This document shows positions 25,437 to 33,848 of a stretch of 64,000 nt of DNA, piece by piece (positions within the stretch are counted from its first letter, which is position 1; every line of letters starts with the position of its first letter). The notes under the pieces are model-generated. The model had not been told where the DNA came from. It did no database searches and was given only the letters and a program-made list of their open reading frames with translations. The translations under genes and the position numbers were made by a program. The stretch comes from Luteolibacter rhizosphaerae (GTDB lineage: Bacteria > Verrucomicrobiota > Verrucomicrobiia > Verrucomicrobiales > Akkermansiaceae), in assembly GCF_025950095.1 (NCBI RefSeq), contig NZ_JAPDDR010000007.1:186001-250000 (forward strand). Direction: 5' to 3'.

Positions 25437-26395
25437 GGAGTATACTCTCGCGCCTTGGCGAGCACGGGAGCGAGGGGTTTTTCAAGCGAGGAACCCGCTA
25501 CGATTCCGGCGAGCGCGCTAGCCGCCACGGGAACATGGGGCATATACCACTCGTCGCCGCGATTGCGGATGATGTTTCCGAAGGCCCCCAGGGCCTGCAT
25601 CAGGCGCTGGGCGGCGCACTCCCGGAAGATGGTGGCCTCCGGCCGGTCCTCCGCGATGTCTTCCCAGATATCCAGGATCTTCTCCCGATCCTCCTCGCTG
25701 TGATCCATGTAGGGATCATAGACCAACGAAGCGATGTCGTATTCCTGACGACCGCGGCGCATGCCTTGGAAATCGATCCACCAGGACTTGCCATCCTTGA
25801 GGAGGAGATTCTGCGACTGGAAATCGCGGTGGACGAGATGCTTCGCCCCGCTACCGAGACGGCGGGCGAGATCCGTGAACTCCGGCGCCTGCCGTAGTTC
25901 GCTGGCATCCATGCCGAGAAGCCCTTCCACGAGATGGTCGAAGAAATACTCCTGCTCCCAACGGTAGAGCGATTCATCGAAGGGCGGCATGAGCTCGAAG
26001 TCCTTCGGCCCTTTCGAGTAGAAGAGCTTGTCGATCTGCGTGAGTGCGGAGCGGTAGTAGGGCTCGCGCTCTTCAAAGGGGGTGCCTTTCAGCGAATAGA
26101 GATCGGTATCCCCGAGATCCTCGACCAGCGCGACGCGGCGGTGCGGGATCTCATAGAAGATCTCCGGCACATTCAGCTTGGTTGCCTTCAGGAACTTGGC
26201 GACGGGCAGGAAATTGTCGCTATCCGGACGCTCGTCGGTCCAATGGATGCCGATGAAGGGATCCCGGCCGGGGGTCTTCACTCGCACGATGGTCCGGCCC
26301 GAGGCGCCCTTCTTGATGGGCGTCATGGAGACGGTCACGGTGGGATCGATCCCGAGAAACTGTCGGGTGGCGTGAAGGATCGCGTCAGTCGGCAT
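25433..26395 (-). CDS. Phosphotransferase of the APH/AmgK type
   Basis: 320 aa. The Brenner motif KHLVHRDFQSQNLLL and the metal site WWIDFQGMRRGRQEYDIASL identify an aminoglycoside-phosphotransferase-like kinase; the 'IDFQ' with 'YDIASLVYDPYM' is the form found in AmgK, the anomeric kinase for N-acetylmuramate and N-acetylglucosamine in cell-wall recycling. The start at 26395 gives the normal N terminus. A MurU-like nucleotidyltransferase, AmgK's usual partner, is encoded at 33849-34757, but not adjacent. First gene of an operon with the CHASE2-like protein and argB. Confidence 0.75.
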   Translation of the reverse strand: MPTDAILHATRQFLGIDPTVTVSMTPIKKGASGRTIVRVKTPGRDPFIGIHWTDERPDSDNFLPVAKFLKATKLNVPEIFYEIPHRRVALVEDLGDTDLYSLKGTPFEEREPYYRSALTQIDKLFYSKGPKDFELMPPFDESLYRWEQEYFFDHLVEGLLGMDASELRQAPEFTDLARRLGSGAKHLVHRDFQSQNLLLKDGKSWWIDFQGMRRGRQEYDIASLVYDPYMDHSEEDREKILDIWEDIAEDRPEATIFRECAAQRLMQALGAFGNIIRNRGDEWYMPHVPVAASALAGIVAGSSLEKPLAPVLAKAREYTP

Positions 26396-26497
26396 CGCGC
26401 CGGGATTTTTGAAATGAGCCGGGGCGCGACAAGGGGGAAATTCACCGATCCCTGCCCGCTCCCGGTTCAATTTCAAAGTCCGAGGGCCGCAAATTCC

Positions 26498-26995
26498 TTA
26501 ATGAGACTCCAAAAACACGTCATCCGGGGTCCAGAGCTTTCCATCCGGCCCGGCGGATCGGAGGTCGAGGACGTCCCGCCCGACCGGATGGAAATGGTAG
26601 GGCGTGCCCCAGCGGTCGAGGAGGCGGCCGCCGGAGATTGCCGGATGCTTCGGCGGGAGGACGGCGAAGCTCTTGTCGTTTTTCCCGGCCAGTTGGCCGA
26701 CGATCTCGTCATTCTCCCCGCCTGCGGGATTCCCGCCGCCATTCGACCTGCGGAAGATGGAAACCAGCAGGCCAAGGGTCTCCAAGTCCTCCGCCGGGGT
26801 GCATTCCGGGGTGTGGAGCCGGGCCGCGATCTCGGCGGCTTCGGGGAGGATCTGGATTTCCGTGGCTGGCTTCTGCTTCCGGAGGGGCTTGGGGACGATC
26901 GCTCGCTCGGCGGGAGCCTCGCCGTCATCCCACGGGATGGAGGCGAGGAGCGCGGCGAGGAGCAGGCTGGAGAGAATGAGAGTCCGGGATCGCAC
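26498..26995 (-). CDS. GspG-like C-terminal domain protein
   Basis: 165 aa from a GTG start at 26995, two bases after the stop of the DUF1501 gene; this start gives a clean membrane anchor (RTLILSSLLLAALLASIPW). The end, DRWGTPYHFHPVGRDVLDLRSAGPDG then WTPDDVF, is the terminal part of type II secretion pseudopilins (calcium loop of GspG). The usual pilin N-terminal FTLIE helix is missing, so it is not a functional pseudopilin. It lies third in the DUF1800-DUF1501 operon. Confidence 0.7.
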   Translation of the reverse strand: MRSRTLILSSLLLAALLASIPWDDGEAPAERAIVPKPLRKQKPATEIQILPEAAEIAARLHTPECTPAEDLETLGLLVSIFRRSNGGGNPAGGENDEIVGQLAGKNDKSFAVLPPKHPAISGGRLLDRWGTPYHFHPVGRDVLDLRSAGPDGKLWTPDDVFLESH

Positions 26996-26997
26996 GG

Positions 26998-28512
26998 TCA
27001 GAGGAAGCCGAGGTTGGCGCTGCTGCCGAAGGGATCCTCGAAACGGGAGAGGTTCGGGAAGATGTCGGCGAGGTAGGTGGGGGAAACTCCCAACCAGTTG
27101 GCGGAGACGGCGGCGTACTGATCTACAGATGTTGTTGGTATCCAACGACCTCTGTTACTCGATCCGGCATCGAGGCCGGCGCCGAGGGCGAGGGAGGGGA
27201 AGGAACCGTAGATCTGGTTGCCGTGAACGGGGCCGCCGAGGACGATCTGGTGACCGCCCCAGCCGTGATCGGAGCCGGCGGTGGCGGCGTCCTGGCCGTT
27301 CGGGGTCAGGGTGCGGGTGAAGTCCGAGTGGGTGATGGTGACCACGTTATCGTTAACCCCGAGGGCCTTGAGCGTGTCGCTGAAGGCTTTCAGGGAGGAG
27401 CCGAGCTCGCCGAGCAGATTGGTCTGGGCGTCGAGCTGATCCTGGTGGGTATCGAAGCCGCCGATGCTGGCGAAAAAGATCTGGCGGCTGTTGCCGAGGG
27501 CGGTGCGGCCCGCGATCAACTTGGCGATCGATTTCAACTGGTCCCCGAGGTTCGACTGCGCGTTGAGGAAGAGATTGTCGAAATCCACCCCGGTGGCCGC
27601 CGCAGCGGTCAGGGCGGCTCCGACGAGTCCTTCGTTCGCCCGGGCGCGTTTCACCACCTTCGCATGATCGTCATCGAGCAGGTGCTGGTAGGTGTGGTTG
27701 GTGATGTCGTCGAAGGCCTTCAGGCGCTTGCCCGCGGTGGTCGTCTTGTAGGTGCCATCGCTGTTGAGCGCATTGCCGTAGGGACTACCCGAGGCGGCGT
27801 AACCGGCCAAGGGGATGGCCCCTTCCGGAGTCACCGCGTACTGCACCTCCTGATCCGCCACCTGGAGGCTATTGATCCCGGAGAGGCTGACCGAAAGCGA
27901 GACCTGCCCCTGAGCATAGCCTTGCGAGGCGAGGAGGTCGGCGATGCGACCGCCCCAGCCGCGGCTGAAGGGCTGGTCCGGCACCGAGCTCTGCCACTGA
28001 ACCTGCTGGTCGGAGTGGGAGAAGAGCTGCGGAGGCAGGGGTACCGAGCCCGCATTGTACTCCGCCCGCGTGGTGGGATAAACCAAGGTCCCCACATTCG
28101 CCACGAAGGCAAGGTCCCCGCCATTGAAGAGATCGGCGATGCCGCCTGCCGCCGGGTGAACCCCGTAGGTGGCGCCACCTCCTGTTAGAGGAATCGATGC
28201 AGGCTGTCCGGCCACGTAGGCGGAGTCGGTTTCATCGAGGATCTTCAGCACGCCGCGAGCGGACTTGTACTGCGCGTAGGAAGCGTGGTTCTTGCGCGGA
28301 ATGAGCAGGTTGTTCGAGTCGTTTCCGCCGAAGAGGAAGAGCACGACCAAGGCCTTGTAGTCGCCGCCGGGAATGCCCTGCGCGAGGGCGGAGTTGACCA
28401 GGCGGAGATGGGCCAAGGTGTTGATCACTCCCGTCAACCCGAGCGAAGCGCACGCGGACTGGCGGAGGAAAGAGCGGCGGTTCTGCAGCGAATCTTTGTC
28501 CTGAGATTTCAT
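26998..28512 (-). CDS. DUF1501 family secreted protein
   Basis: 504 aa. A Tat-type start (RRSFLRQSACASLGL) followed by FLFGGNDSNNLLIPRKN, SDQQVQWQSSVPDQP, SIGGFDTHQDQ, VVTITHSDFTRTLTPNG and DHGWGGHQIVLGG, which are the DUF1501 family signatures (alkaline-phosphatase/sulfatase-like fold). In PVC bacteria these genes almost always pair with a DUF1800 gene, as here (20 bp gap). The role is undetermined; cell-surface polymer metabolism is often proposed. Confidence 0.94.
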   Translation of the reverse strand: MKSQDKDSLQNRRSFLRQSACASLGLTGVINTLAHLRLVNSALAQGIPGGDYKALVVLFLFGGNDSNNLLIPRKNHASYAQYKSARGVLKILDETDSAYVAGQPASIPLTGGGATYGVHPAAGGIADLFNGGDLAFVANVGTLVYPTTRAEYNAGSVPLPPQLFSHSDQQVQWQSSVPDQPFSRGWGGRIADLLASQGYAQGQVSLSVSLSGINSLQVADQEVQYAVTPEGAIPLAGYAASGSPYGNALNSDGTYKTTTAGKRLKAFDDITNHTYQHLLDDDHAKVVKRARANEGLVGAALTAAAATGVDFDNLFLNAQSNLGDQLKSIAKLIAGRTALGNSRQIFFASIGGFDTHQDQLDAQTNLLGELGSSLKAFSDTLKALGVNDNVVTITHSDFTRTLTPNGQDAATAGSDHGWGGHQIVLGGPVHGNQIYGSFPSLALGAGLDAGSSNRGRWIPTTSVDQYAAVSANWLGVSPTYLADIFPNLSRFEDPFGSSANLGFL

Positions 28513-28532
28513 AGTAAGGGAAGAGTCGGGAT

Positions 28533-31500
28533 TTACTTCTGGTTGACGTATTCCGGGGAGGTGGCGAGCAGGTAGAGCAGCTCTTTCACGCGGGCGGCGG
28601 TGGTGGTGGCGGGATCGAGCGAAGCGATCGTATCGATCACGATGCTGCGTGGATTCGGCGTGGCGGCGCTGGCGTAAGCCGCCTTGAAGTTTCCGGCGGT
28701 GAGCAGGAGGTCGAGCTGGTCGAGCACCACGGTGGAGGCCTGCGCCACGCTATCGCCCGCGGTGATGCGCGCGTCGTAGAGCTGCTCGTAAACCGTGCGA
28801 TCGAGCTTCACGTTTTCCTCCAGTTCATCGGTCGAGCCGACCAAGCGGTTCACGTTCTGACCGGCATTGTTCTGGATGATGGTGTTCGCGTAGTTGGTGG
28901 TGCGGATGACCGCCGTCTCCGTGCTGAGCTGGAGCTCGGGAGCAACCAACCCGGCCTCGGCAAGGGCCCCGCCGGGATTGAATCCGGGCAGGAACCAGTT
29001 GAAGACCGAGGGCGCGTTCTGCGGGGTCTGGCCGAGCGCGTTGTCGGTGTTCGGATAGCGATAGAGCGTGGTGCCCGCGGGGAAGTTATCGAGCTGGCCG
29101 GCCGGATAGCCGAAGGAGCTCAAGGCCGAGAGCGGCAGCGACGACTTGCCATCGAAGGCGCGCAGCAACTGGATGTAGCGGATGACCGGTTCCTTCTGCT
29201 TGCCGAAGCCGACCTGCTGCGCGAGCGAGAGATCGCGGGCCTCGGGATCGAGCAGGATCGCACGGAACACCGCTTTCAGTGCACCGCGGGTGCCGGAGCC
29301 GTTGTTCCCGAACTTCTGCGCGACGCGATAGACGTAACCGCGGCTCGGGTTCGACGTCACCAAGCGCTGGATCAGAAGCCGGCTGATGAAGGGCGCGACA
29401 TTCGGATGGGCGAAGATAATGTCCAAGGCCGCATCAAGGTCCGCCTGACCGCCGAGACCGGCAGCGATGTTGCTGCCGAGCACGGTCTTCGCGCCGGTGT
29501 CGTGATAAGCCGCGAAGTTCTTCAGCGGATTGGTCCAGGAGGCTTGGAAGTAAGCCGGGCCATTCCCTTGGAAGAAGCTCGTATTGTCCTGCACGGCGTA
29601 ACCGGAGCCCGAACCGCCGTTCTTCTTGCTGAAGCTCCAGCCGGTGAAGACACGGGCGAGGTTGGTGATGTCGTCGTTGTCGTAGGTCGCGATCGGCAAG
29701 CCGTCGCTGCCCAGCTTCAAGGAGCCATCGGGATGGAGCTCGACCAAGCCGATCGAGAAGAGCTGGAGGATCTCGCGGGCGTAGTTCTCATCCGGGCTGA
29801 TCAGGACGTTGCCGCTGCCATCAGTGACCTTCTTCTGATTTTGCAGGTGGCTGAGGTACTTGCCGAGGACCGGGCTCTTGCTCACATCCCCGAGCAGGGT
29901 GCGGAAGTTACCATCCGTGCGGGTGGCAAGCTGGTCGTAGTAGTTCGCCAGGCCGTAGTGCTTGTTCCGCAACAGGGCGAGTTCCTCCGAGACGACGAAG
30001 ATCTCGCTCAAGGCAAAGGCCGCACGCTGGCGGAGCTGGTCACGGGCCTTGGTCGAGATGAGCCACCAGCCTCTACGACGGTTATGGTAGTTCGGCTCGT
30101 CGTTGTTCGTGAAGTTCGAGGGCGAGGCACCACGCAGGTTCCACTCATGGGCATCCGCTGCTTCGGTGTAGTCCAGCAACCTAGTCTGATCGTAGCCGAA
30201 CTGGGTATCGATCCAAGCCGAGTAGGCAGCGAGACGATCCCCCGCGTAGGTGGTCTGGATCGAGTTCACCAGCGCGTCGATCTCCGCCTTGGTCGGGCCG
30301 AAGGTCGCCTGCGTCAGGAAGCGCGAGACATCGCGCGTCAGGGCATCGCCCGTGAGCGTCGCCGGGGTGGGCGGAGCGGGTGGAGGCGTGAAGGTGCCGG
30401 AGCCGGTCTGACGCGAGAAGGTGCCCGCGATCTCACCGGCGGGATAGGTGCCGGTGCCGATGTTCAGGTAGACCCACTTGCCGGCGGTCTGGAAGAGACC
30501 GTCGATGAGATCCTGCCCGGCGAGCGCGCCGACGGGACTGATGCTCCAGGTTTCATTCGTGACTTGGCCGATCGGCAGGGTGGGCCGGAGTTCCGGTCCG
30601 ACGCCCGAGGTAACGCCGTAGCGGAGGTAGGCATTCACCTGATTCGAAGTGAGGCCGCTGAAGCTGAGGTTCACGCGGGCCGCGGTCTTCGAGCCATTCA
30701 GGAACAGGGTCGCGACGCCGGAGCCATAGGACTGAGCCGTACCCTGGCGGGTGAGGTAAGCCACGAAGAGCTGCTCATTCGCCGCGACGTCGGTGGCGTC
30801 CTTGATCTTCACCGTGGCCACCTTGGGCGTGCCGACGGAATAGCCGGAGCCATTCGAGATCGTGAGCGTCAGGCTCTCCGGATACTCCTCCAAGGCATCG
30901 AGGACGGGAACGATGAAGACGGTGCGGGAGGTCTCGCCCACGGCGAAAGACAGCGTGCCTGCAAGCGTCGCGCCGCGGTCGTCCTTCACGGCATAGTCAC
31001 CGGAGCCGGCCGTGCCGCTCAGGGTGAAGGCCACCGTGGCCGGGGCTACGCCCCCGCTGCGGGTGACGAGGAAGGAGGCGGTCCCGCCTTCCTTCTCGAA
31101 GGCATCCGCGGCCAAGGTCGTGACGGTGATGGTACCGGCCCCATTCGCGACATTCGGATTGGTGCCATGGGTCTGCTCGGCGAGGTGATTGAGGCCATCG
31201 CCATCCGGATCGAGCAAGGCATCCGCCGGGTTGTTCGGGTCGAGGCCATTGGCGATTTCCCAATCGTCGGGCAGGCCGTCCTCATCGGTATCCAAGGAAC
31301 CGGCGACCGAGAGATAGCCGATCCTTTCCGCGGTGTGGGCGAGATTCACACTGAGCGAGCTCTCCTCCTGCAAGCGAAGGTCCGAGCCACTCGCGCCGAG
31401 GTTCCGGAAACGGAGCGTGACCGGATCCGTATCGTTGCGGGTCTGGGCATCCGCGAAGAGCAGAGGGTCCGCCACCTTGCGGGGGAAGGACTGCGACTTG

Positions 31501-32984
31501 AAGAAGTCGGTGACATCCGCCGCGGTGAGGACCGAGTTCAGCGAGAGATACGGCGGTGTGACCAAGCGGCCATTCCCCTGCTGTACCGCGAGGTAATGGA
31601 CGGTCTCATTGACGTGGGTCTGATCCTGGCCCTCTTCCTCTTCCAAGCGCACGGAAAAGCCGGTGGCGGTGACGCCACTGACGCGGGACTTCACCGCGCT
31701 GGCACCATTCCGCGAAGCGGTCTGCGTGAGTAACACGGGAGCCGCCGCGAAAGCCTCCGCAAAGGTGAGTGCCGAAGCGGCCTGATTCACCGCGGAAGCG
31801 CGCCCGAACTGCCAAAGCAGGCCGCCGACGATGTAGCGCCCCTCCTCCGCGACGATGTAGTGGACCTTCTCCTGGGCGTGCGCGCCATCCTGGTAGTCCC
31901 ATTCATCAAGCTGCCATTCGAAGCCGGTGGCGGTGACATTCCGGACGCGGATGCCGACGGGCTCGCTATCGTTCTGCGTGGTGGGGCCGAAGACGACGAC
32001 GGGATTCGTGTAGCTGAGGGGGAAGGTCACCGTGTGCCATGTCCCGGCCGTGGCCTGCTCCTGGATCAGCTCGCCGAACTGGAGCTTCGAGCGCAGCTCG
32101 CCCTGGGTCTCCCCGATGGCAAGGAAGCCGACGTCCTCACCACTGGCGTGAGCGGTCTCGGTGCCGGCCGATTGTTCCTCCTGAAGGAAGATCTCCACGC
32201 CGGTGGCGCTGAGATTGCGGCGGCGGATCACGAAAGGATCGGCGCCGTTGTTGGTCTGCGACTGCGCGAAGATCAGAGGCTGCTTGAGCGTGGTGCCGAA
32301 GGTGATGGTCTTCCAAGCATCGGTCACATTCGCACCGGTCTTGGCCGCCTGGAAGCCCGCGCCATCGAGCGTGCCGGTGGAAGGTGCGATGGCAATCCAG
32401 GCGACGGACTCGCTGGAGAGGGCGGCGGTGTCCGCTTCCTGAGTGATGGCCTTCACCTGGAAGCTGGAGGTGGTGACGGCCTGCACGCGGCTGGTCACCG
32501 CCTTCGCATTCGCGGTGGACTCCACCTGGGCGAGCACCACGGGTGCCGCGCTGAAGCCGCTGCCGAGCGCAACGGTCTGCAAGGTGCGGGTGACCCCGGT
32601 GGTGCGGCCGGCTTGCCAGACCTTGCCATCGATGGTGTGGCTGCCCGCCTCAATCGCCAGATAGTTCAGGGTCTCCTGAGCATGGACGCCATCGAGGTAG
32701 TCCCACTCATCGATCTGGTACTCGAAGCCGGTGGCGGTGACATTCCGGACGCGGGCGGCAAAGCCTGCCGCATCCGCATGGGTGGGCGTGCCGAGGACCA
32801 CGACCGGGACCGAGGAGAAGGCAGTGGTGAAGGTCACCGCCTTCCATGTCCCGGCATTCGGCTGGGATAGGGTCAGGGACCCGGATTCATATTTGGGGGC
32901 GGCGAGCACACTGGCTGAGAAGCCGGCGGACAGAAGGGACGCGAGGAGGACGGCACGACGCCGCCTGGATAGAATGGGATTCAT
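28533..32984 (-). CDS. Giant DUF1800 protein with lectin-like repeats, Calx-beta and CHRD-like domains
   Basis: 1483 aa. A signal peptide (residues 1-29) leads to six lectin-like repeats (about 30-565), a thrombospondin-3-type calcium segment (DTDEDGLPDDWE, LDPDGDGLN; about 565-620), a Calx-beta domain (620-730: FEKEGGTASFLVTRSGG, GSGDYAVKDD), a CHRD-like domain (735-860: YLTRQGTAQSYGSGVATLFLNG, LNIGTGTYPAGEIAGTF) and DUF1800 (about 880-1483: FLTQATFGPTKAEIDAL, ENYAREILQLFSIGL, FTGWSF, FISRLLIQRLVTSNPSRGYV). DUF1800 proteins pair with DUF1501. The long front part suggests cell-surface carbohydrate binding. The adhesion role is inference. Confidence 0.9.
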   Translation of the reverse strand: MNPILSRRRRAVLLASLLSAGFSASVLAAPKYESGSLTLSQPNAGTWKAVTFTTAFSSVPVVVLGTPTHADAAGFAARVRNVTATGFEYQIDEWDYLDGVHAQETLNYLAIEAGSHTIDGKVWQAGRTTGVTRTLQTVALGSGFSAAPVVLAQVESTANAKAVTSRVQAVTTSSFQVKAITQEADTAALSSESVAWIAIAPSTGTLDGAGFQAAKTGANVTDAWKTITFGTTLKQPLIFAQSQTNNGADPFVIRRRNLSATGVEIFLQEEQSAGTETAHASGEDVGFLAIGETQGELRSKLQFGELIQEQATAGTWHTVTFPLSYTNPVVVFGPTTQNDSEPVGIRVRNVTATGFEWQLDEWDYQDGAHAQEKVHYIVAEEGRYIVGGLLWQFGRASAVNQAASALTFAEAFAAAPVLLTQTASRNGASAVKSRVSGVTATGFSVRLEEEEGQDQTHVNETVHYLAVQQGNGRLVTPPYLSLNSVLTAADVTDFFKSQSFPRKVADPLLFADAQTRNDTDPVTLRFRNLGASGSDLRLQEESSLSVNLAHTAERIGYLSVAGSLDTDEDGLPDDWEIANGLDPNNPADALLDPDGDGLNHLAEQTHGTNPNVANGAGTITVTTLAADAFEKEGGTASFLVTRSGGVAPATVAFTLSGTAGSGDYAVKDDRGATLAGTLSFAVGETSRTVFIVPVLDALEEYPESLTLTISNGSGYSVGTPKVATVKIKDATDVAANEQLFVAYLTRQGTAQSYGSGVATLFLNGSKTAARVNLSFSGLTSNQVNAYLRYGVTSGVGPELRPTLPIGQVTNETWSISPVGALAGQDLIDGLFQTAGKWVYLNIGTGTYPAGEIAGTFSRQTGSGTFTPPPAPPTPATLTGDALTRDVSRFLTQATFGPTKAEIDALVNSIQTTYAGDRLAAYSAWIDTQFGYDQTRLLDYTEAADAHEWNLRGASPSNFTNNDEPNYHNRRRGWWLISTKARDQLRQRAAFALSEIFVVSEELALLRNKHYGLANYYDQLATRTDGNFRTLLGDVSKSPVLGKYLSHLQNQKKVTDGSGNVLISPDENYAREILQLFSIGLVELHPDGSLKLGSDGLPIATYDNDDITNLARVFTGWSFSKKNGGSGSGYAVQDNTSFFQGNGPAYFQASWTNPLKNFAAYHDTGAKTVLGSNIAAGLGGQADLDAALDIIFAHPNVAPFISRLLIQRLVTSNPSRGYVYRVAQKFGNNGSGTRGALKAVFRAILLDPEARDLSLAQQVGFGKQKEPVIRYIQLLRAFDGKSSLPLSALSSFGYPAGQLDNFPAGTTLYRYPNTDNALGQTPQNAPSVFNWFLPGFNPGGALAEAGLVAPELQLSTETAVIRTTNYANTIIQNNAGQNVNRLVGSTDELEENVKLDRTVYEQLYDARITAGDSVAQASTVVLDQLDLLLTAGNFKAAYASAATPNPRSIVIDTIASLDPATTTAARVKELLYLLATSPEYVNQK
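31300..32890 (-). repeat. Six H-type-lectin-like repeats arranged as two trimers
   Basis: Units of about 90 aa share 'V-F...P-V-....R-RN-T-TG-F......W/E....H..E...-L-' patterns resembling the H-type lectin fold. Unit 1 resembles unit 4 (RVRNVTATGFEYQIDEWDY vs RVRNVTATGFEWQLDEWDY), unit 2 resembles unit 5 (VWQAGR vs LWQFGR; FSAAPVVLAQ vs FAAAPVLLTQ) and unit 3 resembles unit 6 (RRRNLSATG vs RFRNLGASG). So an ancestral three-unit block was duplicated. Confidence 0.8.
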
Positions 32985-33381
32985 GGTTAGAACAAAAGGG
33001 TTCCAACGCCAGAGCCACGTGGCTTGGGGCGAGGATGGATTTCTCGGTTACTGCTGCGGCCTGCGGGATGCGCAGGCGGGAACCGCCGCCGTGGGAAAAC
33101 ACGGTGGGCGAAATCGACGATCCTCTTCGGAGGTCTCGGTCAGGGGTCCGGGTCGCTAGCAGGGCTAGCTCGCCGAACCGGGGTAATCCATACTAAGTTG
33201 AGTACTTTAGGCAACTAAATATTGATGAATGCTCGTAAGTGGCGAATCGTCAATTGAATAGACCGATGATGAGGGGCTTCACCGGGCGTGGGACGGTCGG
33301 TTTTCGGAGCGATTCCGGGGTTCAATGCCGCTAAGGATTCGTTCTTGAGAGGCAATCCCCATGGGGCCTCGGGCAGATTGA

Positions 33382-33511
33382 CCACGGATTATACGGATTG
33401 CACGGATGAGGCCGTGTAGGCTTCACAGGAAGATGCCTCGGGACTTCCATCGAGATCTCCCAGATCCGGTCTTTGAATCAGTCCAATCCTGGGAATCCAT
33501 ATAATCCGTGG
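33382..33511. repeat. Inverted repeat of the 'ccacggattatacggat' type
   Basis: Left arm CCACGGATTATACGGATTGC at 33382-33401; right arm, read on the other strand, CCACGGATTATATGGATTCC at 33492-33511. Such short repeats recur in intergenic DNA of Verrucomicrobia and may be remnants of a MITE- or REP-like element. Confidence 0.65.
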
Positions 33512-33731
33512 AAGGTGGGATTCCCCAGTTCTCAACGGCCTTGGATTCAAGGCGGGAACTCGCTCGAAAGCGGCGATGCTCACCGCACTTCAGAGAGCCT
33601 GCGGCTCAAGGCGCGGGGATCGCTCTGATTGCCCAAGCTCCCCATTACGGAGAGTCGTTGCCGATCCGCAGATCACCGGACGTGCCCCGCATGAGGCGTC
33701 CCTTCAGGTCGCGATCCCTGTGACGCTTTCA

Positions 33732-33755
33732 CCCCGGACTTTGTCCGGGGCTTTT
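33732..33755 (+). terminator. Orphan intrinsic terminator
   Basis: An 8-bp perfect stem (CCCCGGAC at 33732-33739, GTCCGGGG at 33743-33750, loop TTT) followed by CTTTTAT. It faces plus and has no coding gene upstream for over 700 bp, so it may end a small RNA. Confidence 0.75.
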
Positions 33756-33848
33756 ATGAATCGTCCGCTTCGGGACGAAAAAGGCAGTACTCCTGCAAGC
33801 AGGATTCCGGGGCGGCCGGAGTGTGGTGATCGAGTAGGGCAATCCACT

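Larger units (their letters stand above)
32985..33848. other. 864-bp intergenic region with repeats and an orphan terminator
   Basis: No convincing gene. It holds the promoter region of the DUF1800 operon (right end of the minus gene at 32984), an AT-rich stretch at 33185-33260, an inverted repeat of an 'accacggattatacggat' type at 33382-33511 and a plus-strand intrinsic terminator at 33732-33755 with no gene before it. Open frames of 60-115 aa here lack starts, codon bias and conservation cues. Confidence 0.6.

Noticed and set aside
29406-31733. 775-codon plus-strand frame
   Set aside because: It lies fully antisense to the DUF1800 gene, which has clear domains, and its sequence is rich in Arg/Gly/Glu as expected for a mirrored high-GC frame.
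33389-33583. 64-codon minus frame in the intergenic region
   Set aside because: Falls in the dispersed repeat; translations of this kind recur as miscalled genes and show no domain.
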